Positions 37,536 through 48,160 of a stretch of 48,160 nucleotides of DNA are shown here, one piece after another (position 1 is the first letter of the stretch; the number at the start of each line of letters is the position of its first letter). Under the pieces are notes generated by a model. That model did no database searches. It saw nothing but the letters and a program-made list of their open reading frames with translations, and had not been told where the DNA came from. The stretch comes from Comamonas sp. SCN 65-56 (lineage in GTDB: Bacteria; Pseudomonadota; Gammaproteobacteria; Burkholderiales; Burkholderiaceae_C). The DNA lies in assembly GCF_001724135.1 (NCBI RefSeq), contig NZ_MEDS01000014.1, positions 1-48,160 on the forward strand. The letters run 5' to 3'. Position numbers and translations under genes: made by a program.

Positions 37536-37997
37536 TTACCCCAAGGCAGCAATCACCTCAGGCGGCGCTTGAACCAGCTCCAGCAGCACTCCCTCTCCGC
37601 TGAGCGGAAATTGCTCGTTGCCCCTGGGGTGAATGAAGCACACGTCGTAACCAGCGGCGCCCTTGCGGATGCCTCCGGGCGCAAAGCGCATGCCTTGGAC
37701 GCTCAGCCACTGGACGGCGCTTGGCAAGTCATCAATCCAAAGACCGATGTGATTGAGCGGCGGGATGTGGACCGCCGGTTTCTTTGCCGGGTCCAGTGGC
37801 TGCATAAGGTCGATCTCCACCTTGGTCGCGCCGCGGCCCATCGCGAGGATGTCTTCGTCGACGTTCTCGCGTTCGCTCGCAAAGCTGTCGGTGTGCGCGA
37901 GGCCCAGGGTATCCACCCACAGGCGGCGCAGCGCTGCTTTATCAGTGCCACCGATGGCAACCTGCTGGATGCCCAGCACCTTGAAGGGGCGTGTCAT
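37536..37997 (-). CDS. VOC-family protein, probable methylmalonyl-CoA epimerase
   Basis: A 153-residue vicinal-oxygen-chelate protein with two beta-alpha-beta-beta-beta modules. Candidate metal ligands are Gln in IQQVAIGG, Glu in [11 protein letters not shown], His in [10 protein letters not shown] and Glu in [10 protein letters not shown]. The PL..P loop and [16 protein letters not shown] match methylmalonyl-CoA epimerase. As the last gene after mcm-meaB-pccB-pccA it would convert the (S) to the (R) isomer and complete the pathway. A glyoxalase-like activity cannot be excluded. The start [10 protein letters not shown] at 37997 has GAGGAG at 7 bases; the in-frame codon at 38012 overlaps that site. 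Confidence 0.75.
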   Translation of the reverse strand: MTRPFKVLGIQQVAIGGTDKAALRRLWVDTLGLAHTDSFASERENVDEDILAMGRGATKVEIDLMQPLDPAKKPAVHIPPLNHIGLWIDDLPSAVQWLSVQGMRFAPGGIRKGAAGYDVCFIHPRGNEQFPLSGEGVLLELVQAPPEVIAALG

Positions 37998-38015
37998 GAA
38001 TTCACTCCTCAAAAA

Positions 38016-38054
38016 ACCGCTTGAAGCGCTTGTTTGGAAAGCGCTACAGCCTTC

Positions 38055-38066
<12 letters not shown>
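38016..38066 (+). repeat. Dispersed palindromic repeat, copy J
   Basis: AACCGCTTGAAGCGCTTGTT, then TGGAAAGCGCTACAGCC and TTCTCATTC. The AGCGCTT...AAGCGCT stem is intact. It covers the pccA stop codon and the gap to the VOC gene. Confidence 0.65.
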
Positions 38067-40095
<2,029 letters not shown>

Positions 40096-40103
<8 letters not shown>

Positions 40104-40218
40104 GGTGGTTCTCCGTGGCGAAATCGCCCGTGCCCGCTTCGCGTGCCATGCAATGTGCAGAAACGCCCACTCCGTGGCCGTTTTCGCCACGGTTGGCGAT
40201 CAGGATTTTTTCAAACAT
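40096..40218 (-). CDS. Possible 40-residue leader peptide upstream of pccA
   Basis: The upstream copy of the duplicated pccA start has its own ATG (40218) and AGGAG ribosome binding site. It reads MFEKILIANRGE, then diverges (NGHGVGVSAHCMAREAG...) and stops at 40096, just past the true pccA ATG at 40103 in another frame. Ribosomes that initiate here would end on top of the pccA start, which allows translational coupling. Whether it is made is unknown; it may simply be debris of the duplication. Confidence 0.35.
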
Positions 40219-40237
40219 GGTGGTTCTCCTCGCCTGC

Positions 40238-41770
40238 TCACAGCGGCATGTTGCCGTGCTTGCGCCACGGGTTTTCGAGTTGCTTGTTCTGCAGCATGCC
40301 CAGGGAGCGGCAGATGCGCTTGCGCGTCTCGTGCGGCTGGATCACGTCGTCGATGAAGCCGCGCGCACCTGCGACGAAGGGGTTGGCGAAGCGGGTCTTG
40401 TATTCGGCCTCGCGCGCGGCGAGCTTTTCCGGGTCGCCCTTGTCCTGGCGGAAGATGATCTCCACCGCGCCCTTGGCGCCCATGACGGCGATCTCGGCGT
40501 TGGGCCAGGCCAGGTTCACGTCGCCGCGCAGGTGCTTGGAGCTCATCACGTCGTACGCGCCGCCGTAGGCCTTGCGCGTGATCACCGTCACCTTGGGCAC
40601 CGTGGCTTCGGCGTAGGCGAACAAGAGTTTGGCACCATGGCGGATGATGCCGCCCCATTCCTGCGAGGTGCCGGGCATGAAGCCGGGCACGTCCACGAAA
40701 GTGATGATGGGAATGTTGAAGGCATCGCAAAAGCGCACGAAGCGCGCGGCCTTGATGGAGCTGCGAATGTCCAGGCAGCCGGCGAGCACCAGCGGCTGGT
40801 TGGCGACGATGCCCACGGGGTGGCCGTCCATGCGCCCGAACCCGATGACGATGTTCTTCGCGTAGTCGGGCTGCAGCTCGAAGAAGTCGCCGTCGTCCAC
40901 GGTCTTGAGGATCAGCTCCTTCATGTCGTAGGGCTGGTTGGGGTTGGCCGGCACCAGGGTATCGAGGCTCAGGTCGGCGCGGTCGATCGGATCCTTGCTC
41001 GGGCGCACCGGCGGTTTTTCGCGGTTGTTCAGCGGCAGGTAGTTGTACAGGCGACGCAGCATCAAAAGCGCCTCCACGTCGTTTTCGAACGCCATGTCGG
41101 CAACGCCGCTCCTTGTGGTGTGGGTGACGGCGCCGCCCAGCTCCTCGGACGTGACCTCTTCGTGCGTCACGGTCTTGACCACCTCGGGGCCGGTCACGAA
41201 CATGTAGCTGCTGTCCTTGACCATGAAGATGAAGTCGGTCATCGCAGGCGAATACACCGCGCCGCCCGCGCACGGGCCCATGATCATGCTGATCTGCGGC
41301 ACCACGCCGCTGGCGAGCACGTTGCGCTGGAACACCTCGGCGTAGCCACCCAGGGACGCCACGCCCTCCTGAATGCGCGCGCCACCGGAGTCGTTGAGGC
41401 CAATCACCGGCGCGCCCACCTTGATGGCCTGATCCATCACCTTGCAGATTTTCTCGGCGTGCGCCTCGGAAAGCGCGCCGCCAAACACGGTGAAGTCCTG
41501 GCTGAAGACGAAGACCAGGCGCCCGTTGATCATGCCGTAGCCCGTCACCACGCCGTCGCCCGGGATTTTGTTGTCCTGCATGCCGAAGTCGGCGCAGCGG
41601 TGTTCGACGAACATGTCCCACTCTTCAAACGTGCCTTCGTCCAGCAGGAGCTCGATGCGCTCGCGCGCGGTGAGCTTGCCCTTGGCGTGCTGCGCATCGA
41701 TGCGCTTTTGCCCGCCCCCCAGGCGCGCGAGTTCGCGCTTTTGCTCCAGTTGTTCCAGGATGGTCTGCAT
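40238..41770 (-). CDS. pccB: Propionyl-CoA carboxylase carboxyltransferase (beta) subunit
   Basis: A 510-residue carboxyltransferase. The first half has [20 protein letters not shown] and [18 protein letters not shown], the second half [21 protein letters not shown]. These are the acyl-CoA and biotin sites of the PccB/AccD5 family. The start [15 protein letters not shown] is the family's, so the longer frame to 41980 is rejected. It lies 32 bp after meaB and 134 bp before pccA, whose gap holds the duplication described above. Confidence 0.95.
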   Translation of the reverse strand: MQTILEQLEQKRELARLGGGQKRIDAQHAKGKLTARERIELLLDEGTFEEWDMFVEHRCADFGMQDNKIPGDGVVTGYGMINGRLVFVFSQDFTVFGGALSEAHAEKICKVMDQAIKVGAPVIGLNDSGGARIQEGVASLGGYAEVFQRNVLASGVVPQISMIMGPCAGGAVYSPAMTDFIFMVKDSSYMFVTGPEVVKTVTHEEVTSEELGGAVTHTTRSGVADMAFENDVEALLMLRRLYNYLPLNNREKPPVRPSKDPIDRADLSLDTLVPANPNQPYDMKELILKTVDDGDFFELQPDYAKNIVIGFGRMDGHPVGIVANQPLVLAGCLDIRSSIKAARFVRFCDAFNIPIITFVDVPGFMPGTSQEWGGIIRHGAKLLFAYAEATVPKVTVITRKAYGGAYDVMSSKHLRGDVNLAWPNAEIAVMGAKGAVEIIFRQDKGDPEKLAAREAEYKTRFANPFVAGARGFIDDVIQPHETRKRICRSLGMLQNKQLENPWRKHGNMPL

Positions 41771-41799
41771 GCTTGCGTCCTTGGTTGAAATGGTTTGAC

Positions 41800-41856
41800 T
41801 CTTCAATCGATAGCTGCCAGCGCTTGTCCTGCTTGCGCTGAGAGCAGATTTCTTGC
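41800..41856 (+). repeat. Dispersed palindromic repeat, copy K, forming the meaB 3' end
   Basis: TTCAATCGATAGCTGCCAGC, then GCTTGTCCTGCTTGCGCT and GAGAGCAGATTTCTTG. It spans the meaB stop codon and encodes its last ~16 residues ([15 protein letters not shown]). The stop itself comes from the TCAATCGATAGC end of the repeat. Confidence 0.7.
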
Positions 41857-42828
41857 CGCAGTACTGGCGGCAATGCGCCCCGCGACGACGTCCGACTGCA
41901 TTTGCACCAGCAGCGCGGCGACGGCAGGATGGCTGCGAAACGCCGTGCGCAGCCCGGCGTCGATGCGCTCCCACATCCACGCCAGCGCCTGCTGCTGACG
42001 CCGCGCGGCGATCTCGCCATTGGCCGTTTGCAGCGCACGGTATTCACTCACCGCCGCCCAGAAATCCTGCACGCCCTCGCCCTTCAAGGCGCTGATCGTG
42101 ATCACCTTGGGGTGCCAGCGCTGCGGATCATTCTGCGCATGCGCCGGGTTGCCCTGCATCGCCATCAGGCGCAGGCTGGAGGTGATCTGCGTGCGCGTGC
42201 GAATCGCAGCCCTCGGGTCGATGTCGGCCTTGTTGACCACCACCAGGTCAGCGAGCTCCATCACGCCCTTCTTGATCGCCTGCAAATCGTCGCCTGCGTT
42301 GGGCAGTTGCAGCACGCAGAACATGTCGGTCATGCCGTGCGCCGCGGTCTCGCTCTGGCCCACGCCCACGGTCTCGACGATGACCACGTCGTAGCCCGCG
42401 GCCTCGCACACCAGCATGGCCTCGCGCGTTTTCTCGGCCACGCCGCCCAGCGTGCCGCTGCTGGGGCTGGGGCGGATGTAGGCGTTTTCCTCGCTGCAAA
42501 GCTGCTGCATGCGCGTCTTGTCGCCCAGGATGGAACCGCCCGAGACGGTGGAAGATGGATCAATCGCCAGCACCGCGACCTTGAGCCCCTGCGCGGTAAG
42601 ATACAGGCCGAGTGCCTCGATGAAGGTGGACTTGCCCACGCCCGGCACGCCGCTGATCCCCAGGCGCAGCGCACGACCCGTCTGCGGCAGCAAGGCGGTG
42701 AGCAACTCGTCGCCCTGCGCGCGGTGGTCGGCGCGGGTGGATTCCAGCAGCGTGATGGCCTTGGCCATGGCGCGGCGGCGCATGGGTATCGACGCCGCCA
42801 AGGCTTTCAGGATTTCCGAGTTGTTCAT
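41803..42828 (-). CDS. meaB: Methylmalonyl-CoA mutase chaperone GTPase (MeaB/ArgK)
   Basis: A 341-residue G3E GTPase that protects and reloads methylmalonyl-CoA mutase with adenosylcobalamin. The P-loop is GVPGVGKST at 60-68. [18 protein letters not shown] and the switch segment ETVGVGQSE follow, with NKAD for guanine binding. The start overlaps the stop of the Mrr-like gene (ATGA). The C-terminal residues are encoded by dispersed repeat copy K, which may have replaced the original end. Confidence 0.95.
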   Translation of the reverse strand: MNNSEILKALAASIPMRRRAMAKAITLLESTRADHRAQGDELLTALLPQTGRALRLGISGVPGVGKSTFIEALGLYLTAQGLKVAVLAIDPSSTVSGGSILGDKTRMQQLCSEENAYIRPSPSSGTLGGVAEKTREAMLVCEAAGYDVVIVETVGVGQSETAAHGMTDMFCVLQLPNAGDDLQAIKKGVMELADLVVVNKADIDPRAAIRTRTQITSSLRLMAMQGNPAHAQNDPQRWHPKVITISALKGEGVQDFWAAVSEYRALQTANGEIAARRQQQALAWMWERIDAGLRTAFRSHPAVAALLVQMQSDVVAGRIAASTAARNLLSAQAGQALAAID

Positions 42829-43712
42829 GTCCTGAAAAGCTCAAAAAAAGCCTCGTCGATGTCATGCACCGTGCGCGGCAGCAGTCCGAGTTCGTACTTC
42901 TTGAACATGCCGTAGAGCTTCTCGCCGTCAACCAATTCGACAGGGTCGGCACCCGCGCGCGTTGCCTCATCCTTGGCGCTTTTGGAAAAATGGCTCGTCG
43001 TCAGGAAAATCGCCTTATCGGCTCTCCCAGCCATCGCACCTCGCAGGTCTCGAACTTCCTTGGGAGGTACCGAATTCGCCCACTTCTTGCACTGAAATAC
43101 GACATTGAAGCTCACCAGATCATTGACCTGCAGCACGCCCACGCCATCGACGCCGCCATCATTGGAACGACCCGTCACTTCCAACCGGTCGAACCCCGCT
43201 TCTCTCAGCAGACGCAAACAGAGTCGCTCGAAGCCACTTGGCGAAAGTCCATGCAGTACCGCAAGAAAACGCCCGAGTTCGTTCTCTTCGTCCGACTGCT
43301 CGCTGTCCTCGTTTTCTACAGATTGAGGATCGGGTTGGGCACCGGAACTCGCACCCTTTTTCTGGGCCACGATTTGTTGCTGTCGCAGCCGATCGAAAAG
43401 GTTCAACGCCTCAGCGCTGTCCAGGTGTGTTTTCCAACCTTGGGACGTCAGCGCCCAAACCCCACGTTTTCCGCTCTCGATCAACCCCGCCCAGACCAGG
43501 TACTGTCGCGCCCAATAGACTTGATTGGCAAAGCGCTCCATCCCCGTCTTGAGTGTCTCTTCCCTCTGCTTTTCAGGCACAGAGCAAAGGCGAGCTACCA
43601 CATCAACCGCTTCTTTGGGCGTGGCTGACCCGCCAAGCTCTCTCAGCGCATCGAGCAGTGGCCCGAACCACTGCACGAACTTCGGGCCTTTTTTTTCTCG
43701 TGTCGTCGCCAT
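42825..43712 (-). CDS. Mrr-family restriction endonuclease
   Basis: A 295-residue protein. An N-terminal winged-helix domain (Mrr_N, about 10-95: ATPKEAVDVVARL, ANQVYWARQYLVWAGLIES) is followed by an acidic linker (130-145). The C-terminal Mrr_cat PD-(D/E)xK domain has Glu162 in GFERLCLRLLREAGF, Asp189 in GGVDGVG and the QCK motif (207-209) in VFQCKKW. Such enzymes often cut modified DNA. No partner methylase is visible, which suits a modification-dependent enzyme. The start at 43712 (MATTREKKGPKFVQWF) is chosen from the domain boundary. It overlaps meaB by 4 bp and sits inside the propionyl-CoA operon. Confidence 0.85.
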   Translation of the reverse strand: MATTREKKGPKFVQWFGPLLDALRELGGSATPKEAVDVVARLCSVPEKQREETLKTGMERFANQVYWARQYLVWAGLIESGKRGVWALTSQGWKTHLDSAEALNLFDRLRQQQIVAQKKGASSGAQPDPQSVENEDSEQSDEENELGRFLAVLHGLSPSGFERLCLRLLREAGFDRLEVTGRSNDGGVDGVGVLQVNDLVSFNVVFQCKKWANSVPPKEVRDLRGAMAGRADKAIFLTTSHFSKSAKDEATRAGADPVELVDGEKLYGMFKKYELGLLPRTVHDIDEAFFELFRT

Positions 43713-43752
43713 CCGCCTGTGTCCCTGGTCGCAATGAAATACGCTCAACGTA

Positions 43753-44172
43753 TCAAAGAATCTCGAAAGCCCGGCCATCTGGCAGGCGGTAGCGAGAAAA
43801 ATCGCGCACATCCTGAGTGAAAACGGTGCATACACCCGTCTGCGCCGCCAGCCAGACCAGCGATGCATCGGCCAGATCCATCTCGGTGCGTGGGGTTTCG
43901 GTGTATCGATCCATCAAGGGAATGAACTCCGTCAAATCAGCCTGTGAAAACGGAAACACCGACACTGCTGCCGCGCCTATCCATCGCAAAAAGGTATAGC
44001 GTTGTGGCGGCTGCAACAGATAACTGGCTTCGACCACGCAAGGCCAGGTGGTAGACAAGGCCCAGCGTTCAGCCGCAGCCAATTGAAACAACTCGGCGTA
44101 ATGCTGCGCACGCGCCTGGTGCATGCCAAACACGGCCACCATCGCACTCGCATCGACCAGTGCCGCAGCCAT
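43753..44172 (-). CDS. PIN-domain ribonuclease toxin (VapC-like)
   Basis: A 139-residue PIN-domain protein with all four acidic positions: Asp7 (ALVDASAMVA), Glu48 (CVVEASYLL), Asp99/Asp102 (MDLADASLVWLA) and Asp121 (VFTQDVRDFSRYRL). Its start overlaps the antitoxin stop by one base (TGATG), the usual VapBC arrangement. It probably cleaves tRNA or mRNA when free. It is followed after 40 bp by the Mrr-like gene. Confidence 0.87.
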   Translation of the reverse strand: MAAALVDASAMVAVFGMHQARAQHYAELFQLAAAERWALSTTWPCVVEASYLLQPPQRYTFLRWIGAAAVSVFPFSQADLTEFIPLMDRYTETPRTEMDLADASLVWLAAQTGVCTVFTQDVRDFSRYRLPDGRAFEIL

Positions 44173-44453
44173 CAGGCAATACCGTGCTTGGCTTTGAGCC
44201 GCGCGATCAAGGCCACCCGAGACCCTTCAGTGTCATAGGGCAACTCCCGGTCGGCAAAAGCACTGCCATCGGCCTGATAAGCCTTGGTGCGTTCCTCGGC
44301 CTTGAGCGCCACCATCAGCGCATACGGATCCTTGCTTCCCAGCGCACGCTCCACCGCATCGATGATGAACTGCGATTTGGTGATGCCTTTTTGCTGCGCC
44401 GCCAACTCAAGGCGTTTTTCCAGCAAAGGCTCCATGCGAACGGAAACAGCCAT
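44172..44453 (-). CDS. Antitoxin with ribbon-helix-helix domain (VapB-like)
   Basis: A 93-residue protein. The N-terminal half is a ribbon-helix-helix DNA-binding domain (MAVSVRMEPLLEKRLELAAQ, ITKSQFIIDAVERAL). The C-terminal half should wrap the PIN toxin. GGAGGG lies 8 bases before the ATG. A 17-bp palindrome sits in its promoter and is the likely autoregulatory operator. Confidence 0.83.
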   Translation of the reverse strand: MAVSVRMEPLLEKRLELAAQQKGITKSQFIIDAVERALGSKDPYALMVALKAEERTKAYQADGSAFADRELPYDTEGSRVALIARLKAKHGIA

Positions 44454-44472
44454 GATGCACCCTCCAGTTGAA

Positions 44473-44489
44473 ATACGGTATTACTGTAT
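44473..44489. promoter_or_regulatory. Palindromic operator of the toxin-antitoxin pair
   Basis: ATACGGTATTACTGTAT, an imperfect palindrome (ATAC...GTAT arms, inner GTA/TAC) in the 50-bp gap between mcm and the antitoxin. Ribbon-helix-helix antitoxins typically bind such sites to repress their own promoter. Confidence 0.5.
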
Positions 44490-44503
44490 CTCGAACGCGG
44501 ATA

Positions 44504-46660
<2,157 letters not shown>

Positions 46661-46753
46661 GGTGGCTGCTCGCTTGGCTGTGAAAATGTTCGGCCTCTGG
46701 CGCTCTGCCGGGCCTGAATGTACGAATGCCTCAAGTTTACCCGATTTGTAATT

Positions 46754-46766
46754 ATTAATTTTTAAT
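46754..46766. promoter_or_regulatory. AT-rich palindrome between mcm and the GntR regulator
   Basis: ATTAA-TTT-TTAAT, a perfect 5-bp inverted repeat inside a very AT-rich stretch (46747-46770) midway in the 129-bp divergent gap. It is a candidate operator for the GntR/FCD protein, and the stretch must also hold the promoters of both genes. Confidence 0.4.
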
Positions 46767-46789
46767 TCTTTTTGGGTTACAGTCGCCCC

Positions 46790-47425
46790 ATGTCCACCGC
46801 CACGCTTGCCCCGCGCGCGCTCTACGAACAGGTCGCAGAGCAGCTGCGCCTGCGCATCTTCCACCGCGAGCTGGAGCCCGGCAGTTGGATAGACGAGCTG
46901 AAAATCGCCGAGGAATTCGGCATCAGCCGCACGCCGCTGCGCGAGGCGCTCAAGGTGCTCGCCACCGAGGGGCTGGTCACGATGAAGCTGCGCCGCGGTG
47001 CCTACGTCACTGAAACCTCGGACAAGGACCTGCGCGACGTCTACCACCTGCTCTCGCTGCTGGAGAGCGACGCCGCAGCAGCAGTCGCGCGCGGCGCCAG
47101 CAGCGCCGACCTCGCCAGCCTTGAGGCGCTGCACGACGAACTTGAGCAGGCGACGGGCGAGCGCGAGCGCTTCTTCGCGCTCAACGAGCGCTTTCACATG
47201 CAGTTGCTGCAATTGGCCGACAACCGCTGGCGCGAGCAAATGGCCGCCGACCTGCGCAAGGTGATGAAGCTCAACCGCCACAATTCGCTGTTCAAGCGCG
47301 GGCGCATCGCCGACTCACTTGCCGAACACCGCGCGATCATGGCCGCGCTCAAGGCACGCCGGCCCGAGGCTGCCGCGCAGGCCATGCAGGCGCACTTCGC
47401 CAACGGTCTGGAAGCTGCCGCCTGA
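46790..47425 (+). CDS. GntR-family transcriptional regulator (FCD subfamily)
   Basis: A 211-residue regulator. The winged helix at 10-75 contains [21 protein letters not shown] and [21 protein letters not shown]. The FCD all-helical effector domain at 85-210 contains [27 protein letters not shown] and [20 protein letters not shown] domains bind carboxylic acids, often with a metal. Divergence from mcm suggests it controls the propionyl-CoA operon in response to a pathway acid or its CoA ester. The start at 46790 ([14 protein letters not shown]) follows the family; 46772 is possible. Confidence 0.9.
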   Translation: MSTATLAPRALYEQVAEQLRLRIFHRELEPGSWIDELKIAEEFGISRTPLREALKVLATEGLVTMKLRRGAYVTETSDKDLRDVYHLLSLLESDAAAAVARGASSADLASLEALHDELEQATGERERFFALNERFHMQLLQLADNRWREQMAADLRKVMKLNRHNSLFKRGRIADSLAEHRAIMAALKARRPEAAAQAMQAHFANGLEAAA

Positions 47426-47432
47426 TACTATT

Positions 47433-47482
47433 GTTTTCATAGCTTGTGGCGCTTTGTGATCAAGCGCTGCAGCATGAAAACG
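47433..47482 (+). repeat. Dispersed palindromic repeat, copy L
   Basis: TTTTCATAGCTTGTGGCGCT, then TTGTGATCAAGCGCTGCAG and CATGAAAACG. The GGCGCTT...AAGCGCT hairpin is intact. It lies 8 bp after the regulator's stop and supplies the start codon of the dusA fragment. Confidence 0.75.
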
Positions 47483-47587
47483 TTAGAATACGGCGTGCTC
47501 CAAACCAGCAAGACCCCTCACATCACCGCCGCCGGCCGCAATCCGTGGCGCCTTTGCGTGGCACCGATGATGGACAGTTGCGATTAA
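47474..47587 (+). pseudogene. dusA: dusA 5' fragment truncated by prophage integration
   Basis: From the ATG at 47474 the frame reads 37 codons to TAA. It includes NPWRLCVAPMMD, the conserved FMN-binding start of tRNA-dihydrouridine synthase A, which normally continues WTDRHCR. Here it turns into SCD and stops, with homology ending near 47575. The 5' end of dusA is a known integration target of DusA-specific phage integrases. The rest of dusA, possibly with a restored reading frame, should lie at the other end of the prophage. Confidence 0.75.
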
Positions 47588-47693
47588 CCAACATTCATGC
47601 GGGTTTGCGGGTAGGTCGTGTGCAAACTGTGTGCATCAGCTTTTCACATTATGATATTTTGATGTTACGGCAGTCTGCTTTTGCTGCCGATAG

Positions 47694-47713
47694 AAAAGGC
47701 GTTTGCACACGCC
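47694..47713 (-). terminator. Terminator after the phage head genes
   Basis: On the minus strand GGCGT and ACGCC flank a 6-nt loop and are followed by TTTTC, a few bases past the stop of the head-closure gene. The stem is short, so strength is uncertain. It overlaps an 11-bp inverted repeat shared with 47617-47627. Confidence 0.45.
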
Positions 47714-47717
47714 TGCC

Positions 47718-48035
47718 CTACCCCACGGCCTTGCACATCAGCACCAGCTCCCGATGACCTGAGCGAACGTCCACCAGGCTCACGATGTTGTAGGTCTTGC
47801 CACCGTGGATCACCCGATCCTGCGCCGTCATCCATGGCCTAAAGCGCATCCTTATCCGCGTCGTCACCTCAGACTGCAACGCCTGCGCCGCGATGTACTC
47901 CCGGCCCACCAGCGGCTCTACAGCCGCCCAGCAGGTGAACAGGGGTGCCCAGCTCTCGATAGGGGTTCCCCAGCCGTCCACTGTGCTGGTGAAGCGCTCC
48001 ACCGTCACGCGCTGCGTCAGATCCCCGGCCTTCAT
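47718..48035 (-). CDS. Phage head closure (head-tail joining) protein
   Basis: A 105-residue protein of the head-tail joining family (SPP1 gp16/HK97 gp10-like). It starts MKAGDLTQRVTVERFTSTVD, followed by GTPIESWAPLFTCWAAVEPL, GREYIAAQALQSEVTTRIRM, and a C-terminal GGKTYNIVSLVDVRSGHREL segment typical of the beta-barrel. It seals the portal after DNA packaging. Its start overlaps the stop of the upstream connector gene (ATGA), as is usual in the head morphogenesis module of siphovirus-type prophages. Confidence 0.85.
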   Translation of the reverse strand: MKAGDLTQRVTVERFTSTVDGWGTPIESWAPLFTCWAAVEPLVGREYIAAQALQSEVTTRIRMRFRPWMTAQDRVIHGGKTYNIVSLVDVRSGHRELVLMCKAVG

Positions 48036-48160
48036 GCGTACACCCGGTACGGTGCCAGCAGGCGTTCAAACGTCGGGTTCTTGGACAGCGGGCGCTCCAC
48101 CAGGGCTTCCCTGTTGGCGTACAGGTCGCCCACCAGCAGCAGCGCTGCGGCCTTCACCGG
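48032..48160 (-). CDS. Phage head-tail connector protein, C-terminal part (cut by window edge)
   Basis: The visible frame encodes 42 residues that include KAAALLLVGDLYANREALVE and NPTFERLLAPYRVYA. This is the conserved end of gp6-like head-tail connector proteins, which assemble on the portal as an adaptor ring. The rest of the gene is beyond the right edge. It overlaps the head-closure gene by 4 bp. Confidence 0.75.
   Translation of the reverse strand, partial: PVKAAALLLVGDLYANREALVERPLSKNPTFERLLAPYRVYA

Larger units (their letters stand above)
47576..48160. mobile_element. Prophage, dusA-proximal end
   Basis: Everything after the dusA break is phage-like: a 130-bp non-coding stretch with direct and inverted copies of GTGTGCA, a terminator, and then head-tail genes on the minus strand. 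The attachment core should lie in the last dusA bases (about 47550-47575). The integrase is not at this end, so it should be at the far end beyond the window. Confidence 0.75.

Overview
The window is a stretch of a high-GC betaproteobacterial chromosome. Gene content, gene order and protein similarity (folC-dedD-cvpA-purF-metZ-gltX, ispB/rplU-rpmA-obgE-proB, pepN-fbp, a propionyl-CoA operon with mcm, meaB, pccB and pccA) point to Burkholderiales, most likely family Comamonadaceae. I cannot fix the genus. The core segment (about 2.4-47.5 kb) is bounded on both sides by integrated elements.

Left edge (1-2422): the end of a genomic island inserted at the 3' end of tRNA-Pro(CGG). It carries a tyrosine integrase, an overlapping small ORF, an AlpA-like DNA-binding protein and the right end of an IS3-family element. 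Next comes housekeeping DNA: ispB diverging from rplU-rpmA-obgE, then proB, rppH, proS, a lytic transglycosylase, a CorC-type membrane protein, a DMT transporter and a quinone oxidoreductase. Three tRNAs (Ala-GGC, Asp-GTC, Glu-TTC) follow on the minus strand, downstream of folC-dedD-cvpA-purF-metZ-gltX. From 20.9 kb there are an ArsC-family protein, a glycine-zipper lipoprotein-like protein, argG, and queC-yhhQ behind a probable preQ1 riboswitch. After these come ppnP, murB, yajQ with a retropepsin-like protease and a degenerate HD-GYP protein, then plsY, ybaK, an alpha/beta hydrolase, prfB (programmed +1 frameshift), pepN, an AT-rich two-gene insert, fbp and tRNA-Thr(CGT).

From 37.5 to 47.4 kb the minus strand holds a full propionyl-CoA to succinyl-CoA set: methylmalonyl-CoA mutase, MeaB, PccB, PccA and a VOC protein that fits methylmalonyl-CoA epimerase. 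A GntR/FCD regulator diverges from it. An Mrr-type endonuclease and a VapBC-like toxin-antitoxin pair sit between mcm and meaB in the same orientation. At the right edge, dusA is cut after about 34 codons and followed by phage head genes, so a prophage has integrated in dusA.

The most unusual signal is a family of about 45-55 bp imperfect palindromic repeats. At least ten good copies occur in the core segment, mostly at gene borders, but several lie in frame inside qor, folC and pepN, and one forms the C-terminus of meaB. A separate ~165 bp compound inverted repeat lies between plsY and ybaK.
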